Positions 26,994-36,251 of a stretch of 60,379 nt of DNA are shown piece by piece. Under the pieces are notes generated by a model. The model was given only the letters and a program-made list of their open reading frames with translations. It did no database searches and was not told the DNA's origin. Positions within the stretch are counted from its first letter, which is position 1; each line of letters starts with the position of its first letter. This DNA comes from Lactobacillus sp. HBUAS51381 (GTDB taxonomy: Bacteria > Bacillota > Bacilli > Lactobacillales > Lactobacillaceae). The translations under genes and the position numbers were made by a program. The stretch is taken from assembly GCF_012641095.1 (NCBI RefSeq), contig NZ_JAAVSC010000016.1, forward strand, positions 1-60,379. Direction: 5' to 3'.

Positions 26994-28568
26994 ATGAAGC
27001 TGACAATTTTATCCACAAGCGATACCCACGGGTACGTCTTTCCCACGAACTACGTGAAGAAGGGCAGTCACCTGGGTTTCGGATTGGCCCGTGCAGCCAC
27101 CGTAATTGCTCAGGAACAGGCTACCGCGAAGGCCCAGGGCCCCGTGGTAACCATTGAAAACGGTGATTTTTTGGAAGGATCACCACTGGCGTACTACGTG
27201 GCCCGGGTCAAACCCGACCGCAATCCCCAGCCACTGATGGCCATTTACAATCAGATTGACTACGACTGCGGCATCCTCGGTAATCATGAGTTTAACTACG
27301 GCCAGAAGTACCTACAGGCCGCCATTCGTGATGCCAAACGAACAATTCTGTGTGCGAACATTTTAGACAACAATGGCGAGCCCGAATACGGCCAACCTTA
27401 CCGCATCATTGAAAAGGATGGTATCAAGATTGGCGTCTTGGGGCTCACCACCCAGGCCGTCTATAAATGGGAAAAGGCCACCAATATCAGTGGTCTCCAA
27501 TTCGAATCAGCCTACATAGCAGCCAAGAAATACGTGCCGATTATTCGCGAACAAGCTGACATCGTCGTGGTGTGCTATCACGGCGGCTTTGAACGCGATC
27601 TGACGACCGGCAAGCCCAATGACATTCACGTGGGCGAAAACGAAGCCTACCACATTCTAGAGGCCATTCCCGGCATCGACGCCCTGGTCACCGGCCACCA
27701 ACATCGCCAGTTAGCCACGGATGTCTTTGATATTCCGACCACGCAGCCGGGCTTTCGGGGGCAAGCCATCGGGAAGATCACGCTGGACTTGGAACGTGAC
27801 GCCACGGGAAAGGTGACCGTGGTTGACCACACCTCCGAACTGGTCTCCGCCGCCGATGCGCCGCTCGATCCCAAGGTGCTGGCAGCTGCGGACGGCTTGA
27901 ATCACGAGGTCGGCCACTGGCTGGACCAACCGCTCGGTCACATCAAGGGGGACATGACCTTTACCGATCCCTTTGCCGCGCGGATCGACGAGACTCCCTA
28001 CATTGAGTTCATTCAAAAAGTTCAAATGGCCACGATGGGCGCGGATATTTCCGCCACGGCCCTCTTTAACGATGAGGCCCGGGGCTTTGAGAACCCCATT
28101 ACCATGCGCAACATCATGACGAACTACGTCTATCCCAACGGGTTATCCCTCTTAAACATTACGGGGGCGGACTTAAAGGGCGCGTTGGAAGTCACCGCGC
28201 GTTACTTCAGTTCGCAGGACGGCAAGATCATTGTCAATCCCGCCTTCATTCATCCCAAACGCCGCCAATACAATTACGACATGTACGAAGGCATTGACTA
28301 CCGCATCAACGTGGCGAAACCCATGGGCCACCGCATTGAAAACCTCACGTACCACGGTCAACCCATTGCCGATGATCAGCATCTGCGGATCGCGTTGAAT
28401 CAGTATCGGGCGGTCGGCGGCGGTCACTATCCGATGTACAGTGCCGATAAGATCCGGGCCGAAAGTCAGGGCGCGATGAGTGAAATCATTGCCGACTACC
28501 TTCAGGCACACCCCACGATCGATGCCACGGCGAACAAGAACTTCACGGTGGTTTACGATCCCGACTAA
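26994..28568 (+). CDS. Cytoplasmic 5'-nucleotidase / 2',3'-cyclic phosphodiesterase
   Basis: Two-domain metallophosphoesterase, 524 residues. Metal-binding motifs DTHGY (residues 10-14), NGDFLEG, GNHEFNYG and VTGHQHR are intact; the C-terminal 5'-nucleotidase domain (FxxNxxRG-like ALFNDEARGF, then LNQYRAVGGGHY) binds the base. It dephosphorylates nucleotides or cyclic nucleotides. Unlike exported family members it has no signal peptide or wall anchor, so it acts in the cytosol. TTGGAGGGTG ribosome binding site, own promoter and terminator. Confidence 0.91.
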   Translation: MKLTILSTSDTHGYVFPTNYVKKGSHLGFGLARAATVIAQEQATAKAQGPVVTIENGDFLEGSPLAYYVARVKPDRNPQPLMAIYNQIDYDCGILGNHEFNYGQKYLQAAIRDAKRTILCANILDNNGEPEYGQPYRIIEKDGIKIGVLGLTTQAVYKWEKATNISGLQFESAYIAAKKYVPIIREQADIVVVCYHGGFERDLTTGKPNDIHVGENEAYHILEAIPGIDALVTGHQHRQLATDVFDIPTTQPGFRGQAIGKITLDLERDATGKVTVVDHTSELVSAADAPLDPKVLAAADGLNHEVGHWLDQPLGHIKGDMTFTDPFAARIDETPYIEFIQKVQMATMGADISATALFNDEARGFENPITMRNIMTNYVYPNGLSLLNITGADLKGALEVTARYFSSQDGKIIVNPAFIHPKRRQYNYDMYEGIDYRINVAKPMGHRIENLTYHGQPIADDQHLRIALNQYRAVGGGHYPMYSADKIRAESQGAMSEIIADYLQAHPTIDATANKNFTVVYDPD

Positions 28569-28581
28569 TTTTGACGTTGTT

Positions 28582-28637
28582 AAGCCGTTATCACGGTTAT
28601 CTCTCAAACGAGATACTCGTGATAACGGCTTTTTTTC
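28582..28637. terminator. Strong terminator after the 5'-nucleotidase gene
   Basis: A 14-bp perfect stem AAGCCGTTATCACG / CGTGATAACGGCTT, then T-tract on the plus strand. Confidence 0.88.
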
Positions 28638-28721
28638 GGTTAAATCACCGCCAATCAAAAAAACAGCCGCGGCCCCAGCGCAATTCCCGCTGAGACCCGA
28701 CTGTCTGACCGCCGCACGCGC

Positions 28722-30326
28722 TTAGGCGTTCGCCGCTTTTTTCTTCTTGTGTTTCTTCTTTTTCTTCTCATCGCCCACGTATTCAACCGCCGTAGACGTG
28801 CGAATCGTGGTGACCTTAATCTTACCCGGATAGGTCAACTTCGCTTCGATCTGTTGGGCCACCTCTTGGGTGAGGTTGGCCGCCGCATGATCGTCCAGTT
28901 CCTGAGGTCTCACAATGATCCGCAGTTCCCGGCCGGCCTGAATCGCATAGCTTTCCGAGACGCCTTCTTGATCGTTGGCAATCTTTTCCAGCGCGCGCAG
29001 GCGGTTGATGTAATCCTCAACCGATTCGCTTCGTGCACCCGGCCGCGCACCGGAAATGGCATCGGCCGCCGCCACAAGATCCGACAGCGGTGAGGTCTTC
29101 TCGACATCCCCATGATGGGCCGCGATGGCGTTGATGACGACTTCATCCTCACCGTATTTCTGCGCAAATTCCGTCCCAATCTCCACGTGGGTGCCTTCGA
29201 CTTCGTGGTCAATGGCTTTCCCCAAATCATGGAGCAGGCCGGCGCGCCGTGCTAACCGCGTGTTGTAGCCCAAACGTGCCGCCATAGCTCCGGTTAACTG
29301 GGCCACTTCGATCGAATGCAGCAGGACGTTTTGACCATAACTGGTCCGGTACTTGAGGCGCCCAATGAGTTTCATCAGATCGGGATGCATCCAGCCCACG
29401 TGTAACAGGCTCACGGTCTGTTCCCCAGTCTCCCACAGACTGTGGTTAACGTCGCGTTGGGCATTTTCAACCTGCGTTTCAATCTGCGTCGCCGAGATTC
29501 GTCGACTAGCCACCAGGTTCGTCAGGGCCACTCGGGCCACTTCCCGGCGAATCGGATCGTGCGTACTGATAAACAGCGTGGTGTTATCGTCCGGTACAAA
29601 AATCAAATCGGTCCCGGTCAACGTCTCGAGGAGTCGAATGTGCTGACCCTCGCGCCCAATAATCTTACTGCGAATCTCGCCGTTAGGGACGGTGACGGTG
29701 TGTTCCAGGTGTTCCTTAGGCAAATCTTGGGGGCCACTCTCGGTGGCGGACAAGACGACATCCTTGGCCCACCGTTCAGCGCTGGCCTCCGCGTTATCGT
29801 TCAAGGCTTTGACTTCGACATCCCGATCCCGTTTCAAATCAAGCTCGGTCGCCTGAACGACAGTATCCTGTGCCGTCTTCGTATCCATCCCCGCCTGTGT
29901 GGCCAAGGTCTCTTCGCGCTTCTCGCGAAGTTCCCCCGCTTGATCGTGCAGGAGATGAATGGCCTGCCGCTGCTCGCGGTTGGCCTGACTGCGTTCATCC
30001 AACATGGCTGTCTGATCGTCCAATCTCACGGTCATTTGGCCCAATAACTTGTCCCGTTGCTGTCGGCGCTGTTCTCTTACCTGAATATCATTCTGTTGTT
30101 CGGTCAGTTCGTCTTCTACGGATTGTTGATAGGCCAGGGTCGCACGTTGACTCTTCTCGTGGAGTTGTGCCACCTTTTCCTTGGTCTGCTCGGTTGCCTG
30201 GGCAATAATCTCGCGGGCTTTGGCCTGAACCGCCAATAATTCCGTCCGGTGCTGTCGTTGTCTCACGAGGTAGCCGAGCACCAGCCCGATCAACAACAGA
30301 CCGATAATTAGTCCTGTTATTAACAA
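28722..30326 (-). CDS. Ribonuclease Y paralogue
   Basis: Membrane-anchored endoribonuclease type protein, 534 residues: one N-terminal membrane segment, a long coiled coil (about residues 30-180), a KH domain with GREGQHIRLLETLTG, and an HD domain with the metal-binding HD in GLLHDLGKA and AHHGDVE. The TTG at 30326 is the likely start since AAGGAG lies nine bases upstream; the frame could be read from a GTG further up. The KH loop (GREGQH instead of GREGRN) and an added Lys-rich C-terminal tail differ from standard RNase Y, so this is probably a second copy next to a canonical rny elsewhere. Role in mRNA turnover inferred. Confidence 0.87.
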   Translation of the reverse strand: MLITGLIIGLLLIGLVLGYLVRQRQHRTELLAVQAKAREIIAQATEQTKEKVAQLHEKSQRATLAYQQSVEDELTEQQNDIQVREQRRQQRDKLLGQMTVRLDDQTAMLDERSQANREQRQAIHLLHDQAGELREKREETLATQAGMDTKTAQDTVVQATELDLKRDRDVEVKALNDNAEASAERWAKDVVLSATESGPQDLPKEHLEHTVTVPNGEIRSKIIGREGQHIRLLETLTGTDLIFVPDDNTTLFISTHDPIRREVARVALTNLVASRRISATQIETQVENAQRDVNHSLWETGEQTVSLLHVGWMHPDLMKLIGRLKYRTSYGQNVLLHSIEVAQLTGAMAARLGYNTRLARRAGLLHDLGKAIDHEVEGTHVEIGTEFAQKYGEDEVVINAIAAHHGDVEKTSPLSDLVAAADAISGARPGARSESVEDYINRLRALEKIANDQEGVSESYAIQAGRELRIIVRPQELDDHAAANLTQEVAQQIEAKLTYPGKIKVTTIRTSTAVEYVGDEKKKKKHKKKKAANA

Positions 30327-30424
30327 TATGCTGTGCTCCTTAGTTTTCAGTCCCGAGAAGGTCTCGGGTGGGTTGGTCACTTATCTCGTTAATTATACGC
30401 TATTTACGGCCACAACCCAACCGT

Positions 30425-31117
30425 TCAGACAATTGGTTTTTCCATCGCGGCCGGCACGAACAACCAGCAGAGCAGCAGTAGCTTGAACCCACAGACCACC
30501 CAGAGCACGTCAAGTATCGCTAAATTGGCGAGCCATACGCCCAACGCACATCCCGCCAGAAAGGTGATCAGCACGCTGATCAGCTGAACAAACCGGTGAC
30601 GTGCGACCCGATCGTGGTCAAATACCGCCCGGTAAAAACTGGTCGCTAGGTTCTTGGTATTGCCCGTCATGACACCATTATTGATGGCCACACCGCCCAC
30701 TTGCCGAAAGGTCGTCAGCTCATACCCGGCGACAATCCCCAACAGGAAGAGTAACCACGGATCGGCTAAGGCCTGTTGGAAAAGGGCTATCGCCGCGTAC
30801 GCCACGACATCAATCACCATCAACCACCGCATCTGCCGCCGTGGATTTCCCTGACTCATACGTTCGCTCAATCCCTGGGCCACCAAACAGCCGATAAAGT
30901 ACCCTACCCACACGAAGCCATTGGTCCAGGCTGCTTGCCAACCAGCCGTCACCAGTTTGACCACGCCCACGACCAGATTTCCCGTCTGGGCGCTGACGAA
31001 GGCCTCACCGTGTTTAAGAAAGGTATCGGCGTCAACGATCCCCATCACGAGGGTCGCGCCCAGGGCTAAGATAGTCGCGGTTAACGGCCGAAATTGCTTG
31101 GTGACTACGGGTTCCAT
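30425..31117 (-). CDS. YoaK/DUF1275-family membrane protein
   Basis: A 230-residue protein with six predicted membrane segments and the family pattern GIVDADTFLKHGEAFVSAQTGNLV and GVAINNGVMTGNTKNLATSF. The biochemical function of the family is not known; a transport role is often assumed. CTGGAGGAG ribosome binding site. It follows the alpha/beta-hydrolase gene on the same strand by 20 bases, so the two probably form one transcript. Confidence 0.85.
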   Translation of the reverse strand: MEPVVTKQFRPLTATILALGATLVMGIVDADTFLKHGEAFVSAQTGNLVVGVVKLVTAGWQAAWTNGFVWVGYFIGCLVAQGLSERMSQGNPRRQMRWLMVIDVVAYAAIALFQQALADPWLLFLLGIVAGYELTTFRQVGGVAINNGVMTGNTKNLATSFYRAVFDHDRVARHRFVQLISVLITFLAGCALGVWLANLAILDVLWVVCGFKLLLLCWLFVPAAMEKPIV

Positions 31118-31137
31118 ACGGGGTCATCTCCTCCAGT

Positions 31138-32082
31138 TCAGTGCACGTATTCGGCTAAGAAGGCCTTGACCTTTCGCGTGTAGCGGGCCGGGCTGTGGGA
31201 CAGTGCCGCGGCGTGCTTGGCCCCGGGAACCACCAACAATTGTTTTGGCCCGGCATCGGCCCGGTAGACCTGGTAGACCATCCGGGTGGGCACAAAGGTA
31301 TCGGCCCCACCGTGAATAAACAGCATCGGCTTGTGATTCTTCTTCACGGCCGCCACCGCATTTGCGTCCTTAAAATGAAAGCCGGCCTTCGCCTTGGCCA
31401 CCGCACTGGTCAGCGGCACCAACGGCCAGTAAGGAATGTTGTACATCTGCTTGGCCTGATACGTAATCTCCGCCTGCGCATCGGTGTAGCCGCAGTCTTC
31501 GATGTAGGCCTTTAGCTGGCTCGGAGTCTTCAGGCCACTGGTCATCATGGTCGTCGCCCCACCCATGGACACGCCGAACAAGACCACTTGGGACTGTTTG
31601 CCTTGCTTAGCGATGACCTGGTTGACCCATTTCAGATAATCCTTGCTCTCGTAATAGCCGTAGCTAATCACCTTGCCTTGACTCTGACCCTGACCACGGG
31701 TGTCGGGGATCAACGCGTTATAGCCCAGTTGATGGAACATCGCGACGTAACCGCCCATGGCTTCCTTGTTGGACCCAAAGCCGTGCACCAACACCACCGT
31801 CTTCTTGGTGGCCTTGGCGGCAGGGATGTAGTCCGCAACGAGCTTTAAATTCGCTCCAGCGGCCTTCTCCGTCCAATGTTGCTTAGACACGTCCCGATAC
31901 CATTTCTTCTGGTGATACAGCGGATCGCTCTTCTTAAGTGCCGTACTGGTGGCCACAAAGCTCTTCTTGCCACTAGCGACCGTCATATTGTAGAAGTACA
32001 GACTGGCCCCCAACAAGCCGCCGGCGATTAAGACGACGACCACACCTAGGGTAATCAATCCCCATTTTTTACGTTTACTCAC
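31138..32082 (-). CDS. Membrane-anchored alpha/beta hydrolase
   Basis: A 314-residue serine hydrolase with an N-terminal membrane anchor (residues about 8-30) and an extracytoplasmic catalytic domain. The nucleophile is Ser in FGVSMGGATTM, the acid probably Asp in HGGADTFVP, and the base His in GAKHAAA. The family includes esterases and acyl hydrolases of unknown natural substrate. The GTG at 32082 is chosen because GGGAGG lies eight bases upstream; the longer frame to 32217 includes non-family residues. The gene precedes the yoaK-like gene. Confidence 0.86.
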   Translation of the reverse strand: MSKRKKWGLITLGVVVVLIAGGLLGASLYFYNMTVASGKKSFVATSTALKKSDPLYHQKKWYRDVSKQHWTEKAAGANLKLVADYIPAAKATKKTVVLVHGFGSNKEAMGGYVAMFHQLGYNALIPDTRGQGQSQGKVISYGYYESKDYLKWVNQVIAKQGKQSQVVLFGVSMGGATTMMTSGLKTPSQLKAYIEDCGYTDAQAEITYQAKQMYNIPYWPLVPLTSAVAKAKAGFHFKDANAVAAVKKNHKPMLFIHGGADTFVPTRMVYQVYRADAGPKQLLVVPGAKHAAALSHSPARYTRKVKAFLAEYVH

Positions 32083-32286
32083 AATTGCTTCCTCCCAATT
32101 CTCTCTTGTGTTAGTATACGAAGTTCTTGGGACCAGCGCAACGAATAAGAAGTTTGCTATAATAGGCTCAACCTGTCCCCGGCAATCAGTCATTGGGCCG
32201 TAAAACTGGTGGGACACGTCCCACTCAATCAGTGGCTGACCGGTGGGATAAGACCAGAACGTTTCTACACTTAGGAGGCTTTTCGG

Positions 32287-34095
32287 ATGAAGTATTCATT
32301 GAATTGGGATCTGGATTCACTCTTTAGCGGCGGGATTAACTCCGCCCAGTTAAAGGCAAAATTGGCACAGCTCAAGACGGCCATTGCGGCACTCGGTGAC
32401 CTGTTGGATCGGTGGGATGCGGCTAGCGATGCCCCGCAGTATCAGCAATTTATCAAGCTCATCAACCAGCTACAGGCGATCGAAGCCGGGATTGGTCAGG
32501 CCGGCTTGTTCATCTCCGCCGTGGGATCGGCCGACATCAACAATCCCGAGGTGGCGCCGGTCAACGCGCGGCTCAGTCATTTGGAGACGGAAGCCGAGAA
32601 CGTCAGTGGCAAGCTGAAAAAGGTCCTGGTGCAGGTGCCCAATGCCAATTTCACGGCAATGCTGGCCCAACCCGACCTGCAGCCCCTGGCCTTTAACCTG
32701 CGGGAGATGCGTGATGAGGGCAAGGAATTGCTCGACGACAAAACGGAAGCCCTGATTAGCCGGCTAGACCTCGACGGTAAATCCGCTTGGAGCGCCCACT
32801 ATGACTCTTTGGTCGCAACGGTTAGCGTGCCCTTCCACGATGCCAACGGCCAACCCGTCACCCTTTCTGCCGGGCAAGCCGACAACAACCTATTGGGTAA
32901 TGCCGATCCCCAGTACCGTGCCGAGCTCTTACCCGCTTGGGAACAGGCCTGGGCGGACAAGGAACAGCTCTTTGCCGACACGCTGAACCACTTGGCGGGC
33001 TTTCGGTTAACCGAGTACGCCGCGCACGGTACCACCGACTTCTTGCGGCAACCGCTCAAGGATAACCGGTTAAGCGCGGAAACGCTCAATACCATCTGGC
33101 AAGTCGTGGACGACAACAAGCAGTTCTTGCTCGACTACCTCGACCGTAAGGCGGCCTTGCTGGGCAAGAAACACGCCGGCTGGCAAGACGTGGAGGCCCC
33201 GCTCAACCTGCCGGGCAGTCAGCTCCACCACTTTACGTACGACGAGGCGGCGGCCTTTATTATCAAACACTACGGTGAATTCTCCCCTAAGATGGCGGCC
33301 TTAGCCCAACACGCCTTCGAAAACCACTGGATCGAGGCCGAGGACCGCGCGGGTAAGGCGCCCGGTGGCTGGATGGAAAGTGCCCCGGAGACCCATGAGG
33401 CGCGGATCTTCATGACCTTTACCGGCTCACCCAACGACGTGTCCACGCTGGCGCACGAACTGGGCCACGCCTTCCACTCGAGTGTCATGAGCGACCTGCC
33501 CTATTTCCGCCAAGACTACGCGATGAACGTGGCGGAGACGGCCTCGACCTTTGGCGAACTCATCGTGGCGGACGCCAACGTCAAGGCCGCCCAAACCCCC
33601 GCCGAGAAGATTTCCCTGCTCAACGCCAAGATGGACAACCCGGTGGCTATGTTCCTGAACATTCGGACCCGCTTCCTCTTTGAATCCCGTTTCTACCAGT
33701 TACGGCAGCAAAAGTTGGTCACCCCAGCCGAGCTGAATGAACTGATGCTCAACGCCCAGAAGGAAGCCTTTGGCCACGACCTGTCGACCTACTCGCCTCA
33801 TCTGTGGGCCAGCAAGTTGCATTTCTACATCGACGACCTGTCCTTCTACAACTTCCCGTACGTCTTTGGCTACCTCTTCAGCCTCGGTATCTACGCCAAG
33901 GCCCAACAGACCGGCAACTTCGAGGACCGCTATATCGCCCTCCTGCGGGACACGGCCAACATGTCCACGGAAGACCTGGCCCGCAAGCATCTGGGCGTCG
34001 ATCTGACCAAGCCGGACTTCTGGTTAGCCGGGGTCAACCTGATCAAACGCGACGTAGCGGAATTCATGCGGCTCACCGATTCACTGGTCAAATAG
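32287..34095 (+). CDS. pepF: Oligoendopeptidase F, M3 family
   Basis: Cytoplasmic zinc endopeptidase of 602 residues that cuts peptides of roughly 7-17 residues, complementing the Opp uptake system. The zinc motif HELGH is at residues 390-394 with the following EFGEL-type glutamate (STFGELIV). Length and the C-terminal YxFPYVFGYLFSLG block are typical of the PepF family. AGGAGG ribosome binding site. The stop codon lies inside a 10-base direct repeat that flanks copy 2 of the 594-bp element, which is inserted just behind the gene. Confidence 0.92.
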   Translation: MKYSLNWDLDSLFSGGINSAQLKAKLAQLKTAIAALGDLLDRWDAASDAPQYQQFIKLINQLQAIEAGIGQAGLFISAVGSADINNPEVAPVNARLSHLETEAENVSGKLKKVLVQVPNANFTAMLAQPDLQPLAFNLREMRDEGKELLDDKTEALISRLDLDGKSAWSAHYDSLVATVSVPFHDANGQPVTLSAGQADNNLLGNADPQYRAELLPAWEQAWADKEQLFADTLNHLAGFRLTEYAAHGTTDFLRQPLKDNRLSAETLNTIWQVVDDNKQFLLDYLDRKAALLGKKHAGWQDVEAPLNLPGSQLHHFTYDEAAAFIIKHYGEFSPKMAALAQHAFENHWIEAEDRAGKAPGGWMESAPETHEARIFMTFTGSPNDVSTLAHELGHAFHSSVMSDLPYFRQDYAMNVAETASTFGELIVADANVKAAQTPAEKISLLNAKMDNPVAMFLNIRTRFLFESRFYQLRQQKLVTPAELNELMLNAQKEAFGHDLSTYSPHLWASKLHFYIDDLSFYNFPYVFGYLFSLGIYAKAQQTGNFEDRYIALLRDTANMSTEDLARKHLGVDLTKPDFWLAGVNLIKRDVAEFMRLTDSLVK

Positions 34096-34102
34096 CCAAA
34101 CT

Positions 34103-34479
34103 AAAGTTTGAAAGTTTATAAACACGCTCCAGTCCCCAGCTGACAAGGTTATCGCCATTAAGTTAGTCATCAGCGACCGCTGGTTACGATGGTTGAAAGC
34201 CACTAAACGTGCGGTGATATCGCTGGAATGGCAACGTTCGGCCAATTCAATTGGATACAACTCATGTAGCCGTGAGTGAGTCAAATTTGGTCTCAGCCGT
34301 GGGAGTTTCGAGTGCGTCTCTCGAAAATGGCGACTTTGAGACAGGAACTTTTGGCTCAAAGCGAGGGAAAAGACAGCCCTTTGGCTTTTCCCGTCCTCCC
34401 CACCGCGTTCCAGACCAAATTTGGCGAACGGTAAGGCGGACAATATCGCCTTATCGTCCATAGAGACGTTTCAACTTCT
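34103..34479. repeat. 594-bp element, copy 2: inverted and internally deleted (377 bp)
   Basis: The reverse complement aligns with both ends of the full-length copies but lacks about 217 internal bases (the part with GGAGGCAGCC...GGCAGCCGCAGG). Terminal repeats are decayed by one to three changes (AAAGTTTGAAAG and GTTTCAACTTCT). The 10-mer CTGGTCAAAT occurs at 34084-34093 and again at 34478-34487, flanking the element and duplicating the end of pepF. Confidence 0.8.
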
Positions 34480-34562
34480 GGTCAAATCATCAACTTTCGA
34501 TTAAAAGCAACGCTAAGTGGTATAATGAGCGTAAAGACTATCGAAAGAAACGGGTGAGTTGA

Positions 34563-34985
34563 ATGTTTCCTGAACGACTTCGCGCTTTACGACGCGGCCA
34601 ACACATTACATTGGGACAACTGGCCAAGGCCTTAAACGAACAACAGTCCGTGGGGCCAGATGACCACGGCAATACGGCTTCCCAACTCGGTAATTGGGAA
34701 CGCGGTATTCGGACCCCCTCCTTTATTGAGGTTCGCAAGCTCGCGGAATACTTTGATGTCACCATGGATTATCTGACGGGTAAAGCGGAACGCGACGAGT
34801 ACGATCTGGGCCGATTGTTCCTATCAGGTAAACAGCTCAGCTTCAACCGCGAGTTGTTGAGTGGCCGCGATCGCTACGAGATTTACCAGCTAATCGATGG
34901 CTACCTCCATGGCCGGGAAAACCGCGTCACACCACCGGACACGAATCAACAAGAAGAATTGGATCTCCACTTAGATGATCACTAA
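34563..34985 (+). CDS. XRE-family transcriptional regulator
   Basis: A 140-residue protein with an N-terminal helix-turn-helix of the XRE type (ITLGQLAKALNEQQ ... NTASQLGNWERGIRTPSF, residues about 15-59) containing a 15-residue insertion between the helices, then a helical tail (FDVTMDYLTGKAERDEYD) and an acidic end. Targets unknown. A perfect TATAAT at 34522-34527 serves as -10, with no clear -35. It lies between copy 2 of the mobile-like repeat and a methyltransferase gene 76 bases downstream. Confidence 0.82.
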   Translation: MFPERLRALRRGQHITLGQLAKALNEQQSVGPDDHGNTASQLGNWERGIRTPSFIEVRKLAEYFDVTMDYLTGKAERDEYDLGRLFLSGKQLSFNRELLSGRDRYEIYQLIDGYLHGRENRVTPPDTNQQEELDLHLDDH

Positions 34986-35061
34986 ACGTCAGGAGTCGAC
35001 CGGTGTCTGTCGGTCGGCTTTTTCGTCACTTTAACGTCGCACTCTAGAAAGGACCTTTCCC

Positions 35062-35913
35062 GTGAACCCAAAGAAATTACGTCAGCTCAAAAAGAAGATT
35101 CGTCACCAACCCTTAATGCAACGAAAGACCGCCTACATTGCGCGGATGACGGACTACTATCACCAATTTAACGCCATTCCGGCGGCTAAGATCCTCATCA
35201 GCAACGTCCTCCTGGCCGACCGGATGTTGGCGGCCGGCGACCTCCCCCAACAGGTGCCCCTCCTGCAATTGCCCGATGATATTCAGGATCAGATCTTTAA
35301 GAAGTTGGGCGAACAGTATCCGGCGGGTGATGCCACCGGCGACAAGCTTTGGAATGACCTAACCGCGGCACTGCCGGACTTGGACCACGACTTGCGATCA
35401 TTCCGTGATTATTTAGAAAACCACTACGGGATGTGGGCCTACACGTCGGCCCCATTTGTCGCGGACCTCGCGAAATTCGTGGGCGACCGCGCCGTGCTGG
35501 AAGTCATGGCGGGGAACGGCTACATTTCCAAGGGCCTGCGTGATGCCCACAAGACCGTCTACGCGACGGATAGCCAGGCCTGGACCACTGAAAACGAAAC
35601 GGGGCGGCACCCCCTGACCAAGATTGAATCCCTGGCGGCCGTGGACGCCTGGCAGAAATACCAGGACCAGGTCGGCGTGGTCGTCATGTCCTGGTCACCG
35701 GACGGCTTACCGCTGGACTGGGAACTCCTACAGGCGATTCGTGCCGCCAACCGGGACGTGGACTTTGTGGTCATCGGCGAACCCCACGGTGCCACCGGTT
35801 CCGAGGCATTCTGGAACCACGCCGACCTGCTGGAAAATCAGGCCACGCGCGATCTCAACCGCCACTTTACCCAGATTGATCTGGTTCAAGACCACGTGTA
35901 CTTAGTGAAATAG
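35062..35913 (+). CDS. Putative SAM-dependent methyltransferase
   Basis: A 283-residue cytoplasmic protein. Residues about 146-160 (VLEVMAGNGYISKGL) match the glycine-rich SAM motif I, with an acidic residue at the end of the next strand (TVYATDSQ) and a strand-4-like VGVVVMSWSPDGLPLDW. The N-terminal 130 residues are helical and unlike known domains. Substrate unknown. GTG start behind AAAGGA. It may be co-transcribed with the XRE gene. Confidence 0.65.
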   Translation: MNPKKLRQLKKKIRHQPLMQRKTAYIARMTDYYHQFNAIPAAKILISNVLLADRMLAAGDLPQQVPLLQLPDDIQDQIFKKLGEQYPAGDATGDKLWNDLTAALPDLDHDLRSFRDYLENHYGMWAYTSAPFVADLAKFVGDRAVLEVMAGNGYISKGLRDAHKTVYATDSQAWTTENETGRHPLTKIESLAAVDAWQKYQDQVGVVVMSWSPDGLPLDWELLQAIRAANRDVDFVVIGEPHGATGSEAFWNHADLLENQATRDLNRHFTQIDLVQDHVYLVK

Positions 35914-36015
35914 CCCACGAAATATTACAAATCAAAAAGTTAACCGCTACTGGTTTACCCACTATTAACCATTTGATATCATATGTATGGCTAATCGGAG
36001 AGGGAGGAACCAAAT

Positions 36016-36120
36016 ATGGTCGCATTCGGGAATATTTTATTTTACGGCTTGGGAACTTTACTGATCATCGCAGTGGGCTACGCGGCATTTGCCAGCTATC
36101 AAGCACATCGTGACGAATAA
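36016..36120 (+). CDS. Small single-pass membrane peptide, 34 residues
   Basis: Reads MVAFGNILFYGLGTLLIIAV and ends in YQAHRDE. A strong ribosome binding site (GGGAGGAA, six bases before the ATG), a clear hydrophobic segment and a terminator three bases after the stop support a real gene. No family recognised. Such peptides often modulate membrane enzymes, but nothing here shows a partner. Confidence 0.65.
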   Translation: MVAFGNILFYGLGTLLIIAVGYAAFASYQAHRDE

Positions 36121-36123
36121 CGC

Positions 36124-36160
36124 AAGAAGCACTAACCGGTGACGGTTAGTGCTTCTTTTA
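36124..36160 (+). terminator. Terminator after the 34-residue peptide gene
   Basis: Stem AAGAAGCACTAACCG / CGGTTAGTGCTTCTT, then TT. Confidence 0.88.
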
Positions 36161-36251
36161 GTTAGGTTAAATATGATTTTAAAATTGTCACCACAACCAT
36201 AAACTTCATTCGTCTCAAAGTCTCCTCTTGATATCCTCTAAAGCATATTCT

